From Nocardioides zeae (GTDB lineage Bacteria; Actinomycetota; Actinomycetes; Propionibacteriales; Nocardioidaceae), in NCBI RefSeq assembly GCF_030818655.1, contig NZ_JAUTAN010000001.1, positions 1,736,001 through 1,800,000 on the forward strand: DNA of 64,000 nt. The letters are read 5' to 3'. Of the stretch, positions 16,877 to 26,922 are shown one piece after another. The translations under genes and the position numbers were made by a program. Positions within the stretch are counted from its first letter, which is position 1, and every line of letters begins with the position of its first letter. A model generated the notes under the pieces. The model ran no database searches. It was not told the DNA's origin and saw only the letters and a list, made by a program, of their open reading frames with translations.

Positions 16877-17635
16877 TCACACCTTCTCGGCGCGTCGCCG
16901 CAGCACGATCACGAGGTTCCAGGTGACCACCTCGCGCAGCACCGGGATCCGCAGGACCCACCAGGCCCAGCGCGGCAGGTAGCGCGGGAACACCGCGACG
17001 ACCTCCCCGCCCTGCTGGCGCTCCAGCCAGCGGAGCCCGTCCGCCACCGTGACCGCGTAGAGCGACTCGCCGAACCGGTTCTTGGGCTCCCGCCCGTGAC
17101 GCCGGGCGTAGCGACGCCGCGCGTAGGCGCCACCCAGGTAGTGCCAGGGCGCCGTCTCGTGGCCTCCCCACGGCCCCCACCACACCGTCCAGGACAGGAA
17201 CACCGTCCCGCCGGGTCGGGTCGCGCGCAGCATCTCCTCCGCCATCACCCACGGACGGTCGACGTGCTCGAGCACGTTGGAGGAGTAGCAGACGTCCAGC
17301 ACGCCGTCGGCGACCGGCAGTGCCGTGCCGCTCCCGATGATGGTCCGCGCGTCGGGGTCACCGCGCCCGGCGAGCTCGCCCACATCGGCGTCGAGGGCGA
17401 CGTAGGTCGCCCCGCGCGCCTCGAACGCCTCGCGGAAGTACCCCGGACCGCCGCCGACGTCGAGGAGCAGGGCCCCGTCGAGGTCGGTCATGGTGCGCAG
17501 CTGCTCCGCGGAGTCCGCGGCGAGCGCGCCGTAGAAGACGTCGGGCTCGGTCTGCTCCTTGCGGAACGCCCTCACCAGGCGCACGGATCGGCGGAGCCCG
17601 GGACGGTAGCCGGAAGGCGCGGTCGGTCGGTGCAC
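16877..17635 (-). CDS. Class I SAM-dependent methyltransferase (envelope glycan region)
   Basis: 252 residues, GTG 17635 preceded by TAGCCT and a 6-nt spacer (leaderless). Motif I is LLLDVGGGPGYFREAFEARG, then YVALDADVGEL, and LPVADGVLDVCYSSNVLEHV followed by RATRPGGTVFLSWTVWWGPW. The WxxWGGHETAPWHYLGG segment and a hydrophobic C-terminus (WWVLRIPVLREVVTWNLVIV) are typical of methyltransferases in actinobacterial polysaccharide clusters. Divergent from the GT4 gene. Likely modifies a sugar or polyprenyl-linked glycan; the substrate is inferred only from context. Confidence 0.82.
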   Translation of the reverse strand: MHRPTAPSGYRPGLRRSVRLVRAFRKEQTEPDVFYGALAADSAEQLRTMTDLDGALLLDVGGGPGYFREAFEARGATYVALDADVGELAGRGDPDARTIIGSGTALPVADGVLDVCYSSNVLEHVDRPWVMAEEMLRATRPGGTVFLSWTVWWGPWGGHETAPWHYLGGAYARRRYARRHGREPKNRFGESLYAVTVADGLRWLERQQGGEVVAVFPRYLPRWAWWVLRIPVLREVVTWNLVIVLRRRAEKV

Positions 17636-17647
17636 CAGCGCAGGCTA
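17636..17647 (-). promoter_or_regulatory. Leaderless -10 box for the methyltransferase gene
   Basis: Minus-strand TAGCCT (17647-17642), 6-nt spacer, GTG 17635. Confidence 0.5.
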
Positions 17648-17727
17648 GTCGAAACCGAACTCTGCGGTAACCTCGCGCCGCAGCAGCACCGGGAGGGGTG
17701 TCGCCGCAGGTGGGCGGGAGGGTCCGG

Positions 17728-18837
17728 GTGCACGGCACGAGCGTCGTCTTCCTGAGCTGGCGCGACGCGACGCATCCCGAGGCGGGGGGCGCCGAGCGCT
17801 ACCTCACGCAGGTCGCGGCCGGTCTCGCCGAGCGCGGTGCGCACGTGACCGTCTTCAGCGCCGCCACCCCCGGCCGCCCCACGGCGGAGACCGTCGACGG
17901 GGTCCGCCTCGTGCGTGCGGGGACCCGGACGACGGTCTACCTCCACGGCCTCTGGGCCCTGCTGCGGGGGCGCCTCGGACGGCCCGACGTGGTCGTCGAC
18001 GTGCAGAACGGCATCCCCTTCCTTGCGCGGCTCGTCACGCGACGTCCCGTGGTGGTGCTCGTGCACCACGTGCACCGCGAGCAGTGGCCGGTCATCTTCC
18101 CGGGTCTCGCGTGGCGCCTCGGCTGGTGGATCGAGAGCCGGCTCTCGCCGTGGGTCTACCGGCGGGACCGGTACGTCACCGTCTCCCGGGCGACCCGGGA
18201 CGAGCTCGTCCGCATGGGCGTCGACGACTCCCGCATCGACATCGTCCGCAACGGCTGCGAGCCTCCGCTCGCCGTCACCACCGGGCGGTCACCGACGCCG
18301 CTGGTCTGCGTCGTCGGCCGCCTCGTGCCGCACAAGCAGGTCGAGCACGCGATCGAGGCCGTCGCCGCCCTCCGTCCCGACCTCCCCGACCTGCGGCTCG
18401 TCGTGGTCGGCGACGGGTGGTGGAGCGACGAGCTCGTCGACCTCGCCGAGCAGCGGGGGATCACGGACGCGGTCGACTTCCTCGGGTACGTCGACGAGCG
18501 CACCAAGCACGAGGTGTACGCCGCCAGCTGGGTGATGGCCCTGCCGTCGCTCAAGGAGGGCTGGGGCATCGTCGTCAGCGAGGCCGGGGCCCACGGCGTG
18601 CCCACCGTCGCCTACGCCGATGCGGGCGGTACCACCGAGTCGGTGCACGACGGGGAGTCCGGGATCCTGGCCGACGACCGCGCAGCCTTCGTGGAGGCGC
18701 TGCGCCGCGTGCTCACGGACCCGGTCGAGCGTCGCCGGCTCTCCGACGGCGCCCGGGCCGTCAGTGCCGAGCTCGACTGGATCGCGACGGAGAAGGCGTT
18801 CGCCGACGTGCTCCGCGCGACGGTCGAGGGCACCTGA
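17728..18837 (+). CDS. Glycosyltransferase family 4
   Basis: 369 residues. GTG 17728 has GGGAGGG six nt upstream; GTG 17698 is a longer alternative with a badly spaced site. GT-B fold retaining enzyme: the N-terminal domain begins VVFLSWRDATHPEAGGAERY with the conserved GGAE nucleotide-sugar/acceptor loop. The C-terminal domain has VVGRLVPHKQVEHAIEAVA, the phosphate-binding KEGWGIVVSEAGAHGVPTVA stretch (the E-x7-E motif of GT4) and a helical tail. Soluble or peripheral. Likely transfers a sugar during assembly of an envelope polysaccharide together with the neighbouring membrane genes; donor and acceptor unknown. Confidence 0.9.
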   Translation: MHGTSVVFLSWRDATHPEAGGAERYLTQVAAGLAERGAHVTVFSAATPGRPTAETVDGVRLVRAGTRTTVYLHGLWALLRGRLGRPDVVVDVQNGIPFLARLVTRRPVVVLVHHVHREQWPVIFPGLAWRLGWWIESRLSPWVYRRDRYVTVSRATRDELVRMGVDDSRIDIVRNGCEPPLAVTTGRSPTPLVCVVGRLVPHKQVEHAIEAVAALRPDLPDLRLVVVGDGWWSDELVDLAEQRGITDAVDFLGYVDERTKHEVYAASWVMALPSLKEGWGIVVSEAGAHGVPTVAYADAGGTTESVHDGESGILADDRAAFVEALRRVLTDPVERRRLSDGARAVSAELDWIATEKAFADVLRATVEGT

Positions 18838-18851
18838 CCCCCGACGTGCGA

Positions 18852-18884
18852 ACGCCCCGTCGGACCGATGGTCCGACGGGGCGT
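18852..18884. terminator. Bidirectional terminator
   Basis: Perfect 15-bp stem (18852-18866 with 18870-18884) and GAT loop, between the convergent GT4 and DUF2613 genes. Confidence 0.8.
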
Positions 18885-18924
18885 GCGGGGGAGCTGGCGC
18901 GCGGCGGGCAAGGCCCGCCGCGGC

Positions 18925-19089
18925 TCAGTTCGACCCGTAGTCGATGACCGACGCCGCTGGCGCCTGGGAGTCGCCGGGCGAGGTCGACGGCGCGCTCGTC
19001 TGCGAGCTCACCACCCCCACCACCGATACGGCAGCGACAGTGCCGCCCACGACCAGCGAGACCAGAGTTCCGATGAGACCGGTGCCCAT
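18925..19089 (-). CDS. DUF2613-type small membrane protein
   Basis: 54 residues, ATG 19089 with AAAGGGG a few nt upstream. One hydrophobic helix (LIGTLVSLVVGGTVAAVSVVGVV) followed by a short Ser/Pro/Ala tail ending VIDYGSN; this matches the small DUF2613 family of actinobacteria, of unknown function. A minus-strand -10 candidate TACAGT lies at 19116-19111. A 6-bp hairpin (19093-19098 with 19105-19110) would pair part of the ribosome binding site. In many actinobacteria such genes adjoin AftD-type genes, as here. Confidence 0.65.
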   Translation of the reverse strand: MGTGLIGTLVSLVVGGTVAAVSVVGVVSSQTSAPSTSPGDSQAPAASVIDYGSN

Positions 19090-19158
19090 GACCACCCCTT
19101 TCCGGGGGTGACTGTAGCAGCGGGAACCGCCTTTCGTGACGTGGATCTCCACGACACG

Positions 19159-21012
19159 TCAGCGGTGCGTGCGCCGGTCCCACCGGCGGGCCGACACCAC
19201 TGCCGCGCGAAGGGCCCCGAGGCCTCCCGCGGCCACCAGCACGGCGAACGCCCCCCACGCACCGGCGAGCACCACGACCCGGCCGGTCGACGCCGGCGGC
19301 GGCGCGGCGACGCGGCCCTCGAGGCGCCGTACGTCCCAGCCGTCGGTCGTCAGCAGCGGCTCCGCGCGCAGGCCGGGGACCAGCTCGGCGGGGGCGTCGG
19401 CGACGTCGGGTCCGCGGTCGACGACGACGTGGCTGACGCCGAGGCGCAGCAGGGCGTCGGTGCGGGCGTCGGCGTCAGGCAGGGCCAGCGCGGCGAGCAC
19501 CGCGCGACCGCGCACGTCCTCCCCCAGCAGGCGGCGACCGTCGACGTAGAGGTCGTCGGCCGCGACGACCTCACGACCGGAGGCCCCCAGGGCCCGCGGG
19601 GTCGGGTCGAGGACGGGGCGACCGCCGTTCCAGGCCGGCGCACGATAGGTCGCGAACGGCAGCACCACCACCGCGCCGGGCACGTCGTCGTCGGCGAGCG
19701 CGTCGGCGGCGCGCGCCAGGTCGTCCGGGACGGCGACCGCCTCGAGCCGTTGCTGCACCCCGAGCGCGGCGTCCGGTAGCGCCGCCACCGGGAGGAGCGG
19801 CAGCACCCACACCAGGGCCGGGGCGAGCACGACGCCGCGGCGGGCGCCGCGGGCGCCGCGCGCCAGGGCCGCCCGGGTCGCCCGGGTCGCCCCGGTCGCC
19901 CGGGCCGCCGCGGTCGCGGCCCCGACGAGCAGCGCCGGCAGCGCGAGGCCCGCGAGGCGCGACCCGTCCCGGAGCAGCCCACCTCCCGGCACGGCGAGGG
20001 CGACCGCCGCGGACGCGGCGGGCCAGCACCACGTGAGCAGTCCGAGACCGAGCCCCGCCGCGGCGAGCCCGAGCACGGCGACCCGCTCGCGGACCGGCGG
20101 GCCTCCCGCGACGGCCCGGGACGCCACGACGAGCAGGCCGACGACCGCCGCGGCCCACGCCCAGGCCCACGGCCCCGCGAGGGAGGCGGGGACGACGTCG
20201 GTGTTCCAGATGCCGCCGAGCCCCAGCACGGCGACCGGTGCGGGCACCCCGTCGGGGCCCCGCGCGGCGAAGACCTCCGCGGCCGTGCGCGCCGCAGCGG
20301 CCGTGGGCGGCTCGCTCCCCGGCGCCGCGAGCCCGGCGACGACCCACGGGGCGTTCGCCGCCGCCAGCGCCGCCACGAGGAGCGCCCAGCGGCGCGGCCC
20401 GGCGCGACCCACGACCCCCACCAGCAGCACTGCGGCGAGCGCGGTCGCGACGCCGGCGGACCCGCTGAGCGAGCCGATCGGGAGCAGGAGGAGCCAGCCC
20501 GCCGGGAGGGGACGTCCGCGCGCCGCGCGCCGCCCGGCGACGTGGAGCCACGGCAGCACGGCGTAGGCCAGCAGCATGGTCCAGTGCCCGAGCAGGAGCC
20601 GCTCGACGACGTACGGGTTCCAGGTCGCGAGCACGACCGCCGCGGCCCGCAGCCCCGCCGGCGCGGTGCGCACGACCCGGTGGGCGCCGCTCCCGACCGC
20701 GACGAGGGAGCCGAGGAGCACCGCCTTCTGGAGCACCACCCCACCGACGAGCTCGTCGAGCAGTGCGACGACCTGGTCGGACGGCACCGCGCGCGGCGCG
20801 CCGTCGACGAGGCCCCAGCCCGCCTGCGTCACGGACAGGTCCGGCAGCCAGACCATGTCGTAGGACAGGACGAGACCCGGCAGCAGCGCCGGACCGAGCA
20901 GGACCACCGCGACCAGGACGGCGAGGGCGTCGAGCAGGAGGGCGGTACGCCGCGCGACCGCCGGCGTCGCGACGGCGCCCGGCGAGGACGCGGGGCCGGG
21001 GTCGACGGTCAC
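19159..21012 (-). CDS. Multi-span membrane protein of the AftD gene region
   Basis: 617 residues, GTG 21012 overlapping the stop of the preceding gene (GTGA), so translation is probably coupled. About a dozen hydrophobic spans in the first 420 residues, including AVLVAVVLLGPALLPGLVLS and ALLVAALAAANAPWVVAGLA; the loop LSYDMVWLPD after the first span is acidic, as in GT-C type enzymes. The last 200 residues are a soluble domain with VVVLPFATYRAPAWNGGRPV and a final membrane anchor. A GT-C-like or glycan-assembly role is inferred from position and topology only. A 9-bp repeat near 19865-19900 encodes an RATGATRATRAA segment. Confidence 0.7.
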   Translation of the reverse strand: MTVDPGPASSPGAVATPAVARRTALLLDALAVLVAVVLLGPALLPGLVLSYDMVWLPDLSVTQAGWGLVDGAPRAVPSDQVVALLDELVGGVVLQKAVLLGSLVAVGSGAHRVVRTAPAGLRAAAVVLATWNPYVVERLLLGHWTMLLAYAVLPWLHVAGRRAARGRPLPAGWLLLLPIGSLSGSAGVATALAAVLLVGVVGRAGPRRWALLVAALAAANAPWVVAGLAAPGSEPPTAAAARTAAEVFAARGPDGVPAPVAVLGLGGIWNTDVVPASLAGPWAWAWAAAVVGLLVVASRAVAGGPPVRERVAVLGLAAAGLGLGLLTWCWPAASAAVALAVPGGGLLRDGSRLAGLALPALLVGAATAAARATGATRATRAALARGARGARRGVVLAPALVWVLPLLPVAALPDAALGVQQRLEAVAVPDDLARAADALADDDVPGAVVVLPFATYRAPAWNGGRPVLDPTPRALGASGREVVAADDLYVDGRRLLGEDVRGRAVLAALALPDADARTDALLRLGVSHVVVDRGPDVADAPAELVPGLRAEPLLTTDGWDVRRLEGRVAAPPPASTGRVVVLAGAWGAFAVLVAAGGLGALRAAVVSARRWDRRTHR

Positions 21013-22838
21013 GAGACCGGTGCGCCGGTGAGGTCCGGCGAGCCGAGGGCGGCGTCGGTCACGCACACGGGCGGGGCGCCGGGCGCCGGCTGCACGAGCA
21101 CCGAGCCCTCGTCACGGACGACGAACCACACGTACCCGACGCCCTCCGGCACGGTCACGACCTGGCCCAGCGCGTCCCCGACCCGCACCACCAGGGAGGA
21201 CTCCGCCCCCGCGACGACCCCCAGGCGCAGGATGATGCCGTCGTCCGGGCCACGGTCGAGGACGTGGACGCGGGGCCCCGAGACCGCCCACCCGCAGCCG
21301 GGGTCGGGGCCCGTCGCCTGGTCGGTCACGGCCGTGAGCCCGACCGGGCGCAGGCGCGCGAGACCGTCGAGCGCGAGCAGCTGCGTCCCCGGGCGGTCGA
21401 GCGCCTGCTCGCGGCCGACGGCGGTGAGGATCCCCGCCAGGTCGGTGCTGACCGCGATGTCCTGCGGCGGCGACAGCGACAGCAGCGGCGCGGCGGGGTC
21501 CTCGTCCAGCGCACGCAGGGCACCGTCGACGTAGTTGCGGGAGTACTCCCGCTGCACCACCGGCACGAGGAGCAGGGTGGTGAGCACGCAGCTCGCCGCC
21601 ACCACCGTCGTCACGAGCACGGCGGGGCTCGACCACGCGAACGGTGCGGGGGGCGCCGGGCTCGTCGGGACCGGCACCGGCGGCTCGTCGACGGCCCGGG
21701 ACCGCACCGGCGCGAACGCCGCGCAGACAGCGACGACCAGCACCGGCAGGGCGTCCGTGATGTAGCGGGGGTCCCGGGCGACCAGGCCGAGCGCGTCCGC
21801 GCGCCCGACGACGAGCAGCAGCACGTCGGCGGCGACGTACCCCACCGCGACCAGCCACGCCTGCCAGGCGCCCCGACGGCGGCGGAGGCTGACCACGACG
21901 AGCACGACGAAGCCCGCGCTGACGAGCGCGGCGAGCGGGACCGGCACCACGGCGTACACCGTGTTGATCGCGCCGTCGCTGCTCCACGGCGCGCCGACGA
22001 CACCGGGCAGGAGCACCTGGAAGAGCACCCGACCTGCCGCCAGCCACCGGTTCTGGTCGTCCGAGGCGGTGCCGAGGGCATCACCGTCGGTGAGGGTGAG
22101 GTAGGCCGCGACGTACGCGCCCCAGACGAGCGCGTGCGCGAGCCACAGCCACCGCAACCGCAGCACCTCGACCACCCGCGCGCGCCAGCCGAGGCCCGCG
22201 CCCAGCACCAGCACGTGCACCGCGAGCAGCAGCGGCAGCACGAGGGCCGCCTTCTCCCAGAACACCAGGCCCAGCACCTGGGCGAGCACCGAGAGCACCG
22301 CCCAGCGGCGTCGGCCCGTGCGCGCGTGGAGCACGAGGCCGAGCAGGGCCGCGAGCAGGGCCACCTGCAGCGGAAGGGCTTGGAGCCCGGCCGCCCACCA
22401 GAGGGACGTCGCCAGCCCCAGGGGCGTGAACAGGTACGCCGCGAACGGCACCAGCAGCCACGGACTGGGCGGGAAGAGGGCCCGCAGCACCGCCAGGAGC
22501 AGGAGCGAGGCGACCAGCTGCAGCGCCACCAGCGAGATCGCGGCGGGCAGGAAAGACGTGTCGGCGAGGTGGCTGACGACCCAGTAGACGGCGTACTGCC
22601 CCGGTTCGAGGTGGCCGTTGTAGTCGCGCACCAGGAACTCGCGGCTCAGGCCCAGCGTGCGGGCGAGCTCGAGGTGCCGGAAGTCGTCCTGCCAGAAGTA
22701 GGACCCCGGGACCGTGAGGGCGCGGAGCAGGGTCTGCAGCGCCACCAGCCCGAGCCCGACGTGCCACACGCCCACCTGCGGCAGGCGGCCACCGAGCGCC
22801 GCGACCGCTGACCGGGCACGATCCACCGTCGCGCTCAT
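21009..22838 (-). CDS. Multi-span membrane protein, probable GT-C type glycosyltransferase
   Basis: 609 residues, ATG 22838. About ten to eleven hydrophobic spans; the first outside loop contains SYFWQDDFRHLELARTLGLS, a paired-aspartate motif in the position used for catalysis by GT-C family polyprenyl-sugar transferases. The C-terminal 150 residues are a soluble extracytoplasmic domain. Its start overlaps by ATGA the stop that aftD would have in its corrected frame; in the deposited sequence aftD instead reads straight into this gene in frame. Its own stop overlaps the next gene (GTGA). Acceptor unknown; a role with AftD in an envelope polysaccharide is inferred. Confidence 0.75.
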   Translation of the reverse strand: MSATVDRARSAVAALGGRLPQVGVWHVGLGLVALQTLLRALTVPGSYFWQDDFRHLELARTLGLSREFLVRDYNGHLEPGQYAVYWVVSHLADTSFLPAAISLVALQLVASLLLLAVLRALFPPSPWLLVPFAAYLFTPLGLATSLWWAAGLQALPLQVALLAALLGLVLHARTGRRRWAVLSVLAQVLGLVFWEKAALVLPLLLAVHVLVLGAGLGWRARVVEVLRLRWLWLAHALVWGAYVAAYLTLTDGDALGTASDDQNRWLAAGRVLFQVLLPGVVGAPWSSDGAINTVYAVVPVPLAALVSAGFVVLVVVSLRRRRGAWQAWLVAVGYVAADVLLLVVGRADALGLVARDPRYITDALPVLVVAVCAAFAPVRSRAVDEPPVPVPTSPAPPAPFAWSSPAVLVTTVVAASCVLTTLLLVPVVQREYSRNYVDGALRALDEDPAAPLLSLSPPQDIAVSTDLAGILTAVGREQALDRPGTQLLALDGLARLRPVGLTAVTDQATGPDPGCGWAVSGPRVHVLDRGPDDGIILRLGVVAGAESSLVVRVGDALGQVVTVPEGVGYVWFVVRDEGSVLVQPAPGAPPVCVTDAALGSPDLTGAPVS

Positions 22839-25800
22839 CCCCCACCTCCACGCCCACGCCCACGCACCAGCACGATGCCGACCAGCCAGCCGACGCCGAG
22901 CGCGGCCAGGCCGTCCGACGCGAGACCCGGGTACGCCGCGCGCTCGGCCAGCGCGGACGCGACGCCCGACGCGCCGACGAGGGCGACCGCCGCCCAGCGT
23001 GCGCGCTCTGCCCGGCCAGCGGTACCCGAGGACGAGGCCTGCAGCGGCGACGAGGCCGCCCGCCACGGTCACCGCCAGCACGACCACGGCGGCGAGCGGG
23101 GGCGGCGTCCGGCGGGCACGGAGATGGGCAGGCGCGCGGACGGGCCGGTGCTCGGGCAGCGGGACGGGGCCGTCGACCACGAGGAGGAGGTCGCGGCCCG
23201 AGCCGGGCCACCGCCGCCCGACCGCGGTCGCGGCCGCCAGCAGGAGCACGCCCGCGGCCAGACCGCCACCGACGAGGAAGAGCCGGTAGGCCCGGTCCGG
23301 CGCGAACTCCACGAGCACGCGCCCGTCGACGCCGGCCGGCACGACGAAGCCCTGCCGCCACCCGTCGACCGCCACCCGGTCGAGGTCGCGTCCGTCGAGG
23401 GTGGCGCTCCAGCCGGGGTTGGCGTTCATGGGCAGGGCGAGCACGGACTCGTCGCCGGCGCCGACCGCGATCTCCCAGGACGTGCGGTCCCGGGCGTCGA
23501 CGGTGGCCGGACGCGCCGTGGTCGTCGCGGTCGTCGCGCTCGCCGCGCCCGACGACGCCGCGCCCCCGACCGGCGTCCAGGCGAGGGTGGTGGCCAGGAA
23601 CTGGGCCGTGGGCGCCGCGACCACGCGGTGGGTGCCGGGGCGGAGGTCGACGGCGTCACCGCACGCCTCCCACGTCAGCGGGGTCCCGGCGAGGACGTCA
23701 CCGACCGTGCCGTCCACCCGGGTGGGCACCCGCACGCCGTCGACGAGCACGTCGGGGCCGAGCCCGCAGGTCGCTCCGGTCACGGCCGCCGGATCCGGCG
23801 CGTGGCGGAGGTCGCCCACCCCGCCGAGACCCAGCTCGGCCAGCGTCATCGGACCAAGACCGTCGCTCCGCTCCAGCTCGACCACGACACCGCCGTCGGC
23901 GGCGAGCGGCTCGATCTCGGCGGCGCCGAGCCCGAGGGGCACGCGCCGCGACTCCCCGTCGGCGGTGCGGAGCGTGACCACGTCCGGCAGCCCACCGGTC
24001 GCGGCCCCGAGGGCCGTGACGCTCGTCAGGGTGCGCCGCCCCGGCCACGTGAACGTCAAGGTCGCCTCCTCCGCGCCGGGTTCGCTCCGCCACGCCGTGT
24101 CGGGGTCACCGTCGTGGGCGAAGACACCCGCCGCGAGCGGGTCCTCGGCGTACACCGAGTCGGCGACGACGGTGGCGGCGCCGCCCACCGGGTCGAGCAG
24201 CCGCGCGGCCGCCGGCCCCGGGCGGGGCGAGACGGTGCCCCGCAGCCGCCAGCTGCCCGGTTCGGTGGTCGTGAAGGTGCGGTCCATCGTCGCCGACTCA
24301 GGGAGCAGCACCGCGTCCTCGTCGCAGGTCAGTCCCCAGTCGAGCTGGACGCAGGCCCGCGTGACGGGCGGCTGCTGCAGCAGCACGGTGGTGCTCGCAC
24401 CGACCGGCGTCGCCAGCACCCGGGTGCGCCCCGGCGCGATTCCCGGCAGGGTCACCTCCCGCACGCCGACGCTGCCCGTCTCCGCGGTGCTGGCGCTCGC
24501 CTGCACGACCTCGACCCGCAACGTCCGGAACGCGGGGAGGACCACCCGCAACCGGCCGTCGGCGGGCACGCCGTAGACCTCGGCGCTCCCGTCGACGACG
24601 AGGCGGGCCCGCTCCACCTCCCGCAGGCCGTCGCCGGGGCCCGTCAGGAAGGCGACCTCGACGACCCCGCCGCGGGACGGCGCGTCGAGGTCGACGTCGA
24701 GCCACTGGCCCTCCGCCGGACGCAGGGGGTCCGACTCCCACCAGGTCGACTCGTCGGCGTCGACCGCGGCGGCCGGACCACGCCGGGGGTCGACCGGGCC
24801 CAGCACGTCGACGTACCCCCGCGAGCTCGACGCGGTGACGGAGGCGCCCGCGACGTACTCCGTCGTCGCCAGCGGGACCCCGGGCGCCCCGGCGTAGTCC
24901 GTCTCGCGGCGACCGTCGCGCTCGGCGTCGTCGGCCGCCATCGTCTGCCCGACGGCACGGTGCACGCGGCCGAACTGCCGCTCGCGGCGCACGTAGCCGT
25001 CGGTGACGACGCCCCCCTCCCCCGGCTCGCCGGTGAGCGCCACCGGGTCGTCCGTGGCGACGATCCCGGCATCGACGAGACCGAGCACGTCCTCAGGCGC
25101 TCCGCTCAGCTCGGTCGCACCGCCCTCCGTGACGCGCGCCGCGGCTGCCGCTGCCGCCGCGCCCTCGACCTCCCAGACGTCGATGAGGGCACGCCCCGGC
25201 ACCCCGCTGTCACCGAACCGCGCCACCCGCTCGATCCCCGCGCTCGTGGCGAGGGTGTGCTCCGTGCGGTCGGGGTCGGCGCCCCCGGAGAGGGCCGGGT
25301 CGAGGTCGCGGCGCAGCACCACGTGGGTGACACCGATGCGCGCCAGGTAGTCGCCGAGGCCGGCCAGACCGACGCCCGAGGCGAAGCGCTGCTCCAGGCC
25401 GTCGAGGACCCGGGCGGTCGGACCGGGCGTGAGCGGCACCTGGCTGCGCGAGACCCAGGACGCTCCCTCACCCTGCAGCGGCTCGTCGATCGTCCAGCCC
25501 CAGGTCTGCAGGCCGAAGCCCGCGCCGGGCACCACGAGCGCACGGGAACCGGGCTGCTCCTGCAGGTACGTCGCGGTCTCCGTCCACGCCGCGGGCTTCG
25601 CCTCCCAGCCCGGCGTGCGCATGCCCGCACCCACCGCGGGCGAGGCCCCGACGAGCACGAACGTGGCGGCCAGCACGAGGATGCCCCGCGCGCCGGGCCC
25701 GGCCACGTCGGGACGGTCGCGGAAGCGGCTCCGGAACGCGGCCGCCAGGGCCACCGCCCCGTGCCCCACCCCGAGGGCCAGGGGCAGACGGACGAGCGGG

Positions 25801-26879
25801 TCGACCTTGTGCACGTTGCGCAGGGGGGCGAGGGGACCGTCGAGCAGGTCCCGCACGAACGGGTCGACGAGGGAGCCCGCCCGCGCCGCGCTGCCGGCGA
25901 CGAGGCACAGCAGCCCGACGAGGGCGATCGCACCCAGGAGACGACCGGCCGGCATGTCGCGACGCGTGAGCCCGTAGCAGCCCAGCGCGGCGACCACACC
26001 GGCGAAGACGACGAGCGGGCCCGTCGTCACGAGGGTGTGGGCCGCGGGCCACCACGGCTGGCCGTCGACGGCGTAGTAGGCGACCCAGTGGTCGGCCCCG
26101 CGCACGCTGTTGGCCCACGCGGTCGTGGAGGTCGTCGCCGCCGCCGTCTCGATGTAGTCGAGGAACGGGGGGCTGTAGCGGCCGAGCAGCAGGAGCGGAC
26201 CCAGCCACCACAGGCTCGCGGCGAGGCAGCCGACGGCCCACCACGCAGCGAGCAGGCGACCCGTGCGGTGCCGCAGCCCCGTCGCGAGCAGCACCAGGGC
26301 CGCCGGGAGCACCGCGATCGTGCCGGTCGCGTTGACACCGCTCATGCAGAGCACGGCGACGCCCGACAGCAGGCCCGCCGTGACCGGAGGGACCCGACCC
26401 CGCAGGCACGCCACGAGCGGCCAGCACATCCACGGCAGGAAGGTGGCCGGCAGGAGCTCGCCCGTCAGCACGCCCACGGCACCGAACAGGCGGGGGGCCA
26501 GCGCGTAGGACAGCCCCGCGAGCACGGCCGCCGTCGACGAGAGGGACAGGGCGCGCGCGAGGCCGCGGGCACCCTCGTACGCGAGCACGAGCAGGAGGGC
26601 GGTCCACAGGCGTTGCGCGACCCAGTCGGGCACGCCGAGCACGTCGGCGCCCGCGAACCACGCGCCCTGCGGGAACAGGTAGCCGTAGGCCTGGTTCTGC
26701 AGCTCGCCGAAGGAGCCGTCCGGGTTCCACAGGTGGAGGGCCCGCCCGAGGAAGGCGAGAGGGTCGTCGGTGAGGTCGAGCTTCGTGTCGAAGGTGGTGC
26801 GCCCGGGGAGCTGCACGAAGGAGAGCACCCCGAAGAAGGCCCACGTCGCGGCTCGCACGGTCAACGCGCGAGCGCCCAA
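22835..26879 (-). CDS. aftD: Alpha-(1->3)-arabinofuranosyltransferase-like protein AftD, with a frameshift near its 3' end
   Basis: Very large membrane glycosyltransferase (about 1347 residues if corrected). TTG 26879 is chosen for its GGGAGG site; GTG 26858 is the alternative. The N-terminal third is a GT-C membrane domain (FDTKLDLTDDPLAFLGRAL with the catalytic-loop acidic pair, YGYLFPQGAWFAGADVLGVP). The middle holds a carbohydrate-binding, discoidin-like module (AAAVDADESTWWESDPLRPA, QWLDVDLDAP) and the end has membrane spans. At a GGG run (plus-strand 23011-23013) the frame that encodes the last hydrophobic span is displaced by one base: the reading frame turns into Arg/Gly-rich sequence that fuses to the next gene. 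Removing one G gives RWPAERARWAAVALVGASG and a stop overlapping the next start by ATGA. Known role of the family is branching of arabinan in mycobacteria; the glycan here is unknown. Confidence 0.82.
23011..23013 (-). other. Apparent one-base insertion in aftD
   Basis: A run of three G on the minus strand. Read with two G the downstream frame is a hydrophobic span ending in a stop at 22837-22835; with three it is low-complexity and fuses to the following gene. Sequencing error or real mutation. Confidence 0.65.
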
Positions 26880-26922
26880 GGAACACCTCCCGTCCGCCGC
26901 GTGCCGCACCTCACGTGAAGTA

